NCBI RefSeq assembly: GCF_003097515.1
Contig: NZ_CP029188.1
Location: 620,001 to 684,000 of the forward strand
Length of the DNA: 64,000 nucleotides
DNA from: Streptomyces tirandamycinicus
GTDB taxonomy: Bacteria > Actinomycetota > Actinomycetes > Streptomycetales > Streptomycetaceae
Direction: 5' to 3'
The notes below the pieces were generated by a model. That model made no database searches and was not told the origin of the DNA. It saw only the letters and a program-made list of their open reading frames with translations. Positions 58,918 through 64,000 of this stretch are shown piece by piece. Made by a program: the position numbers and the translations under genes. Each line of letters starts with the position of its first letter. The first letter of the stretch is position 1.

Positions 58918-59931
58918 TCAGGCCTCGATGCTGTCCTTCTCGGTGTCGGCGGTGGGCTCCGCCTCCGGCTTGTCCTGCCCGGCCTTCTTCTCCTGCTTCC
59001 TGGAGGCGAGCAGGCTGGTGATCGTGGTGACGATGAGGACACCGCAGATGAACGCCAGCGAGAACGGGGTGGAGATCTCGGGGACGTGGACCCCGGACTC
59101 GTGCAGTGCGTGCAGCACCAGCTTGATGCCGATGAAGCCGAGGATCACCGACAGGCCGTAGCTGAGGTGGACCAGCTTGGTGAGCAGTCCGCCGATCAGG
59201 AAGTACAGCTGCCGCAGACCCATCAGCGCGAAGGCGTTCGCGGTGAACACGATGTACGGGTCCTGGGTGAGACCGAAGATCGCGGGGATCGAGTCCAGCG
59301 CGAACAGCACGTCGGTGGTGCCGATGGCGAGCATGACGACCATCAGCGGCGTCAGAACCCGCTTGCCGTTGACGCGGATGAAGAGCTTGGTGCCGTGGTA
59401 CCTGTCGGCGACGCCGAACTTGCGCTCGATGGACTTGAGGAGCCGGTTCTCCTCGAAGTCGTCCTCGTCCTCGTCGGAGCGCGCCTCCTGGATGAGCTTC
59501 CAGGCGGTGTAGATCAGGAACGCGCCGAAGATGTAGAAGACCCAGGAGAAGTTGGCGATGATCGCGGCGCCCGCGGCGATGAAGACGGCCCGCAGCACCA
59601 GCGCGATGAGCACGCCGAACATCAGCACCCGTTGCTGGAGCTGCGACGGCACCGCGAACTTCGCCATGATCAGCACGAAGACGAAGAGGTTGTCGACGCT
59701 GAGGGACTTCTCGGTGATGTAGCCCGCGAAGAACTCGCCCGACGCCTGGCTCTCGCCCGCCAGCAGCAGTGCGAGGCCGAAGATCGCGGCGAGGACGATC
59801 CAGACGATCGTCCAGATTCCCGCCTCCTTGATCGACACGTCATGGGGCTTGCGCCCGATGAAGAAGTCGACCGCGATCAGGGCGAGGAGACCGAGAATGG
59901 TCACCAGCCACATGGTCAACGAAACGTCCAT
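58918..59931 (-). CDS. terC: TerC-family integral membrane protein
   Basis: 337 aa, about nine membrane helices. Conserved acidic intramembrane motifs are EKSLSVDNLFVFVLI and GTTDVLFALDSIPAIFGLT. Known relatives (Alx, YkoY, YceF) export Mn2+ or supply it to secreted enzymes and confer tellurite tolerance. The last 30 residues are charged. A Mn2+-type riboswitch precedes it, which argues that it is a manganese exporter. TerD-family genes lie 0.4 kb upstream. Confidence 0.93.
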   Translation of the reverse strand: MDVSLTMWLVTILGLLALIAVDFFIGRKPHDVSIKEAGIWTIVWIVLAAIFGLALLLAGESQASGEFFAGYITEKSLSVDNLFVFVLIMAKFAVPSQLQQRVLMFGVLIALVLRAVFIAAGAAIIANFSWVFYIFGAFLIYTAWKLIQEARSDEDEDDFEENRLLKSIERKFGVADRYHGTKLFIRVNGKRVLTPLMVVMLAIGTTDVLFALDSIPAIFGLTQDPYIVFTANAFALMGLRQLYFLIGGLLTKLVHLSYGLSVILGFIGIKLVLHALHESGVHVPEISTPFSLAFICGVLIVTTITSLLASRKQEKKAGQDKPEAEPTADTEKDSIEA

Positions 59932-59975
59932 TGCGCCTCCGGCGTCGTACGGCTACTCACCAGCGTCGTCGTTGC

Positions 59976-60093
59976 CGGAGGTCTCTTCCACCCGGGTCGG
60001 CTGTGCGCCGGACCGCGGGCCGGCGCCCCGGGACCGCTCTGGTCTGTCGGTCCGTACTGACGGGCACGCCGCAGGTGGGAGTACTCCCCTCCG
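59976..60093 (-). ncRNA. yybP-ykoY (Mn2+) riboswitch controlling terC
   Basis: Read on the minus strand the leader begins CGGAGGGGAGTACTCC and ends GAAGAGACCTCCG. The hallmark GGGGAGTA loop and AGACC segment are both present. The P1 helix CGGAGG (60088-60093) pairs perfectly with CCTCCG (59976-59981). Between them lie further stems. A -10 TAGGGT (60102-60107) with TTTACC 18 nt upstream places the start about 8 nt before the aptamer. In known cases manganese binding switches the gene on. Confidence 0.82.
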
Positions 60094-60101
60094 TCCGAGG
60101 A

Positions 60102-60131
60102 ACCCTACCCGAAAGCCCAAAGGAAGGTAAA
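60102..60131 (-). promoter_or_regulatory. Promoter of the terC riboswitch transcript
   Basis: Minus-strand TTTACC (about 60126-60131) and TAGGGT (60102-60107), 18-nt spacer, just upstream of the aptamer. Confidence 0.55.
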
Positions 60132-60324
60132 GACGGAGGTAAACGAGGGTCAAAATCACAGATCAGCGCGTGAAGGCCCAATTCGTCCCGGGCCCCGAAC
60201 CGTCCCCGGCCCCGGGCCCGGCGAGGGGCACCCGGCCGTGCACCGGCGGTACGGCGGGGAGCGGGCGGTACGGCGAGGAGCCGGGCGGCGGCGCGCGGTC
60301 TCGGAGGGCGCTGCCGTGCGGAGG

Positions 60325-62280
60325 TCAGCGACGCCAGGTCCGCCGTGCCTCCGCGACCCTCGCCAGCACCGGCCCGAGCACATCGCGGCCTTCCGGGACC
60401 GCGGGCGGCTCGTACGTCCACAGGTGCTGGACCCACGGGTCGGCCAGATGGTCGTCCGGAACCGGGGTGATCCGCAGCAGCGAGCGCCACAGCGGATCGA
60501 GCACCGGCCCGTAGGCGGAGGCGTCCTCCCGGTCGGCGACCATCAGCAGGTGGACGCCGACCGCGGGGCCCTCGTCGGCGAGGTAGCGAAGCTGTGTCAC
60601 GGCCCGGTCGTCGAAGCCGTGCGGGAAGTCGTTGACGACCAGCAGCTGCCGGGCGGTGTCGAGGTCCGGCGGCAGTGCGTCGGCGGCGCCCCCGCGAACG
60701 GCCATCTGCACCAGGTCCACGCGCTGTGTGAGCTTCGCCAGCACCGCGGACACGCCCCCGGCCCCCGCCGCGGGCGGCTCGTCCAGCACACCCGACCGCA
60801 CCAGCGGGGTCAGCGAGCGTGCCGCCGCGCCCGCGGGGTCGATCACCCGCACGGTGAACTCCCCGGCCGGATGGACCGCGAGCAGCCGGGTCGCGTGGGC
60901 GACCGCGGTGTCCATGGCGAGCGCGCGCAGCCGCGTACCGTCCGGGACCACGGCGGACTCCGGCGCACTCCGGCCGCTGTCCACCCACAGGCCGCGCTCC
61001 AGTGGCAGCCGGACCAGCATGGGGATCCGGAGGCCGGGTCGCTCGGGAAGGTGGAGATCGCCGAGGCGGAGGGCCATGGGCATCTCCGTCGGGACGCGGT
61101 AGCTCTGCCAGACCGGGCTGTCCCAGCGCGCGAACGCCGGCGGCAGGGCGGGCTCGACGACCTCGGACTCGGCGGTCAGCTGGTCGAGGTCGCGGTCGAG
61201 GACCTCGCGGGCGCGTCCCGTCAGCTCGCCGTGCCGGGCACGGGCCGCCTCACGGGCGCCGCCCGCGGTGCCGGCGATGCGGCTGTGCGGGTCGGAGAGG
61301 GCGCGGTCGAGCTCCTGGTCGAGCCGTGAGTCGGCGAAGTCCACCGCGCTGCGGTACGCGGCCGTCGTCCGGGCGAGATCCTCGAACATGCCCCACACCT
61401 GGTTGTACAGCCGCTCCTCCATGGACCAGCCGGTGGCGTCGCCCGCGACGGGCACCGGCGGTCTGCCGGGCGCGGCGGGCGGCACGGCCGGGGGCGGCGG
61501 CGGGGCGGCGGACTGCCTGCGCGGGTGGGTGTAGTCGACGGGTCCGCCGTGCGTCCCGGCCGGGGGCTGCGGGTTCGCGGGGTCCACGGGCCGCGGGCCC
61601 GTGTCCGAGGTGGTGCCGAGAGCCGGACCGTGGTCGGCGCAGGGGCCCGGGTCCCCCGTGGTGGCGGCCGCGGCGGCGTTGCGCCGCACCTCGGCGGTGC
61701 GGGGCGGGGGTGTGCCGACCGTGCGGGACAGGCCGGGCGCGACGGCCTCGTGGACGACGGCGGCGAGTTCACCGGCGCGGTCGAGTCCCTGGTCGGCGAG
61801 GCAGGCGGCGAGGCCGCCCGCATACCCCTGGCCGACCGCGCGGACCTTCCAGCCCCCCTGGCGGCGGTAGAACTCCATGGCCACGACGGCGGATTCGGAG
61901 TCCAGGCCGGTGACGGTGTAGCTGGCGGTCTCGGGGCCGTCCGGGGCGCCTACGGAGACGAAGGGCGCGGCGACGGCCCCGAAGCGGACGGGGCAGCCGG
62001 GCCCCATCGGCAGCGCCAGCAGCACCGTCACGCGGTGCACCGAGGCGGGCACGGCGTTCAGGTCGACGGCCAGCAGATGGTCGGCGGTGGCCTGGCGGGA
62101 GACCTCGACGCCGGGCAGGGCCGGCTGGGCCGGGTGGGCGACCCACTCGGTGCCCGGCACCCGCCCGTCTTCGTCGCTCAATGTGACGGCGGCCACGACC
62201 GGTCTGCCGGCCGACACCCCGATGTCGAGTCGGGTGTGGGGCAAGGGATGGTTCTGCCCCCTGACCAGCTCGGCCGTCAT
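60325..62280 (-). CDS. TerD-domain protein fused to a degenerate FtsK/SpoIIIE-like domain
   Basis: 651 aa. N-terminal TerD-like domain (about 1-175) with FYRRQGGWKVRAVGQGYAGGLAACL, matching the N-terminal domain of the 404-aa TerD protein at 536-1750. A Pro/Ala-rich linker (about 200-290) and a helical segment follow. The C-terminal part (about 400-651) has IPMLVRLPLERGLWVD, RALAMDTAVAHATRLLAVHPAGEFTVRVIDP, RQLLVVNDFPHGFDD and GPAVGVHLLMVADR, reminiscent of FtsK-type ATPases; Walker B-like but no Walker A lysine. Role unknown. GAGGGGGACAGAGG precedes the ATG. Confidence 0.78.
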   Translation of the reverse strand: MTAELVRGQNHPLPHTRLDIGVSAGRPVVAAVTLSDEDGRVPGTEWVAHPAQPALPGVEVSRQATADHLLAVDLNAVPASVHRVTVLLALPMGPGCPVRFGAVAAPFVSVGAPDGPETASYTVTGLDSESAVVAMEFYRRQGGWKVRAVGQGYAGGLAACLADQGLDRAGELAAVVHEAVAPGLSRTVGTPPPRTAEVRRNAAAAATTGDPGPCADHGPALGTTSDTGPRPVDPANPQPPAGTHGGPVDYTHPRRQSAAPPPPPAVPPAAPGRPPVPVAGDATGWSMEERLYNQVWGMFEDLARTTAAYRSAVDFADSRLDQELDRALSDPHSRIAGTAGGAREAARARHGELTGRAREVLDRDLDQLTAESEVVEPALPPAFARWDSPVWQSYRVPTEMPMALRLGDLHLPERPGLRIPMLVRLPLERGLWVDSGRSAPESAVVPDGTRLRALAMDTAVAHATRLLAVHPAGEFTVRVIDPAGAAARSLTPLVRSGVLDEPPAAGAGGVSAVLAKLTQRVDLVQMAVRGGAADALPPDLDTARQLLVVNDFPHGFDDRAVTQLRYLADEGPAVGVHLLMVADREDASAYGPVLDPLWRSLLRITPVPDDHLADPWVQHLWTYEPPAVPEGRDVLGPVLARVAEARRTWRR

Positions 62281-62397
62281 CGCCTCTGTCCCCCTCGGTG
62301 GTGTGCGGATCGGCTCCCGGCGGTCCGCCGCCGCCGGGAACCGCGGGGTCACGGCCCACGCCGCCGCGGTCCCCGGCCCGGTGGCCGTGCCCGCTGC

Positions 62398-63012
62398 CTA
62401 CAGGTGCGGCAGGATCGCCGGCATCAGGTCCTGGAAGGTCCGGCCGCTGGCCGGGTTGCCCAGGGCGGTCATCTGCCAGCCGGAGCCGGCGCGTTGCACC
62501 TTGGCCATGATCTGGGCGGTGTACTGGCCGCCGCCGTCCAGCGTGTAGCGGGCGAGTTCCTGGCCGTTGGTCTCGTCGACGATCCGGCAGAACGCGTTCT
62601 GCACCTCCTGGAAGGTCTGGCCCGTGAAGGAGTTGACCGTGAACACGATCTGGTCGATGTGCACCGGCACCCGCTGCAGGTCGACGAGGATGGCCTCGTC
62701 GTCGCCGCCCTGGCCGGCGCCGCCGACCAGATTGTCGCCGGTGTGGCGGACCGAGCCGTCGTCGCTCACCAGGTGCCGGAAGAACACCACGTCCACCGGC
62801 TGCTTGTCGGCGAAGAGCACCGCCGAGGCGTCCAGGTCGATCTCCCGGGTGCGCGACCCGAACAGTCCCCGCCGGGGCGCCGCCTGCCAGCCCAGCCCCA
62901 TCCGCACCGCGGTGAGGGTGCCGCCGTCCTTCTTCTCCAGGCTGATGGCCTGTCCCTTGGTCAGATTGACGCCGGGACCCCCGGGCGCATTGCCCTTGGA
63001 TACGTCCACCAC
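62398..63012 (-). CDS. TerD-family protein
   Basis: 204 aa. GVNLTKGQAISL, MGLGWQA, IDLDASAVLF, HTGDNLVGGAGQGGDDEAI and VFTVNSFTGQTFQEV are the TerD core with calcium-type acidic loops. It matches the C-terminal domain of the 404-aa TerD protein in the same window. The GTG at 63012 is favoured because GAGAGGGG lies 6-7 nt upstream; an ATG at 63030 is in frame but poorly spaced. TAGGGT upstream on the minus strand may be its -10. Separated from the fused TerD gene by 117 nt. Confidence 0.85.
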   Translation of the reverse strand: MVDVSKGNAPGGPGVNLTKGQAISLEKKDGGTLTAVRMGLGWQAAPRRGLFGSRTREIDLDASAVLFADKQPVDVVFFRHLVSDDGSVRHTGDNLVGGAGQGGDDEAILVDLQRVPVHIDQIVFTVNSFTGQTFQEVQNAFCRIVDETNGQELARYTLDGGGQYTAQIMAKVQRAGSGWQMTALGNPASGRTFQDLMPAILPHL

Positions 63013-63141
63013 GCGCTGTCCCCTCTCCATGGCTCCCCCGCAACCGTCCGTGTGTGCGGTTGCCTGCACCCTACGCAGTCGCCCCGGCGGCGCAGCAGGC
63101 TTGGTGTGTTTTTGTGTCGGTGTTGAGACACTGGGCACGAC

Positions 63142-64000
63142 TCAGGCGATACCGGCTTCCTTCATCTGACGCAGCTCCTTCTTGAGCTCGCCGACCTCGT
63201 CGCGCAGCCGTGCGGCCACCTCGAACTGGAGCTCCGCCGCCGCTGCGCGCATCCGGTCCGTCATCTCCTCGATGATCCCGGCCAGTTCGGCGGCCGGCCG
63301 GTCGCCCGTGATCGCGCCCTTGCCCGCCTTGCCCGCCCTGCCCGCCTTGGCGCCCTTGGCGTCGGCGCCCTTGACCGGGTGCGCGGCCAGCGACGGAACA
63401 GGCGCCTTGGCGCCCCTGCCGTCCTTGCCCTGCCGGTAGCCGGTACCGAGCAGCTGCTCGGTGTCGACCTCCTCGCGGGCGATGGTGGCGACGATGTCGT
63501 TGATCTTCTTGCGCAGCGGCTGCGGGTCGATGCCGTTCGCCTCGTTGTACGCGATCTGCTTGGCCCGGCGCCGGTTGGTCTCCTCGATCGCCTTCTCCAT
63601 CGCCGGAGTGATCTTGTCGGCGTACATGTGGACCTGTCCGGAGACATTGCGCGCCGCGCGGCCGATGGTCTGGATCAGCGAGGTGCCGGAGCGCAGGAAA
63701 CCCTCCTTGTCGGCGTCGAGGATGGCCACCAGCGACACCTCGGGGAGGTCCAGGCCCTCACGGAGGAGGTTGATGCCGACCAGCACGTCGTACTCGCCGG
63801 CGCGCAGTTCGCGCAGCAGCTCGATCCGGCGGAGCGTGTCGACGTCGCTGTGCAGATAGCGGACCCGGACGCCGAGCTCCAGGAAGTAGTCCGTCAGGTC
63901 CTCGGCCATCTTCTTGGTGAGCGTGGTGACCAGGACCCGCTCGTCCTTCTCGGTGCGCGTGCGGATCTCGTGCACGAGGTCGTCGATCTGGCCCTCGGTC
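63142..64000 (-). CDS. uvrB: UvrB excinuclease subunit, C-terminal part
   Basis: The window ends inside this gene; 285 residues are visible, covering helicase motifs IV-VI ([49 protein letters not shown]), the YAD(K)ITPAM linker and the C-terminal UVR domain ([22 protein letters not shown]) that contacts UvrC. A Lys/Gly/Ala insertion (about 40 residues before the UVR domain) is unusual. Completes the uvrABC set in the window. Confidence 0.95.
   Translation of the reverse strand, partial: TEGQIDDLVHEIRTRTEKDERVLVTTLTKKMAEDLTDYFLELGVRVRYLHSDVDTLRRIELLRELRAGEYDVLVGINLLREGLDLPEVSLVAILDADKEGFLRSGTSLIQTIGRAARNVSGQVHMYADKITPAMEKAIEETNRRRAKQIAYNEANGIDPQPLRKKINDIVATIAREEVDTEQLLGTGYRQGKDGRGAKAPVPSLAAHPVKGADAKGAKAGRAGKAGKGAITGDRPAAELAGIIEEMTDRMRAAAAELQFEVAARLRDEVGELKKELRQMKEAGIA

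Overview
The window is about 72% GC, with GTG starts, tightly overlapping operons and gene content typical of Streptomyces. As I recall it, the gene order is the conserved Streptomyces chromosomal core: sufR-B-D-Rieske-C-S-U, ctaA/ctaB, tkt-tal-zwf-opcA-pgl, pgi, rbpA, secG, tpiA-pgk-gap, whiA-yvcK-rapZ-uvrC, uvrA and uvrB. It is housekeeping DNA with small accessory insertions, not a phage, plasmid or biosynthetic cluster.

Layout. 0-10 kb: an NCS2 permease fragment, a two-domain TerD protein, a small Tudor-like protein, a 484-aa protein of unknown function, a secreted nuclease, a DapA-family lyase, dapD and an autoregulated SMR/TetR pair. 10-17 kb: the Fe-S cluster (suf) operon on the minus strand, led by its repressor SufR. 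17-23 kb: an ABC exporter, the two heme A genes, and an amidohydrolase-fold protein. 23-29.7 kb: a pentose-phosphate operon on the plus strand. 29.74-31.26 kb: a 1.5-kb IS110-family element in the last codon/stop of pgl. Its transposase is frameshifted, but its bridge-RNA region looks intact. 31.3-40.2 kb: a poly-gamma-glutamate hydrolase, two bacterial PH-domain membrane proteins, pgi, rbpA, secG and the tpiA-pgk-gap block, all on the minus strand. 40.4-49 kb: a large secreted M14 carboxypeptidase and the whiA-yvcK-rapZ-uvrC operon. 49.6-64 kb: an HTH protein, a Rieske lipoprotein, a sugar kinase, uvrA, a mycothiol-type enzyme, an MBL hydrolase, an MFS transporter, terC under a predicted Mn2+ riboswitch, two TerD-family genes and the 3' part of uvrB.

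How the parts connect. Glycolysis (pgi, tpiA, pgk, gap) and the oxidative and non-oxidative pentose-phosphate enzymes lie within 18 kb. They supply NADPH and precursors. Suf supplies Fe-S clusters and CtaA/CtaB supply heme A for respiration. UvrA, UvrB and UvrC form the excision-repair set. WhiA, YvcK and RapZ link development and envelope homeostasis. TerC and three TerD-type proteins form a dispersed metal/tellurite-type set.

The most rewarding signals are regulatory. They are the IS110 bridge-RNA candidate whose loops repeat the element junctions; the yybP-ykoY riboswitch with a perfect P1 helix; a CAAC-N6-GTTG SufR operator over a leaderless start, with an upstream iron-box-like site; a palindrome covering the start codon of the SMR-tetR operon; and a set of genes whose -10 box sits 12-13 nt before the start codon, implying leaderless mRNAs. 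Both window edges cut genes (NCS2 permease, uvrB).
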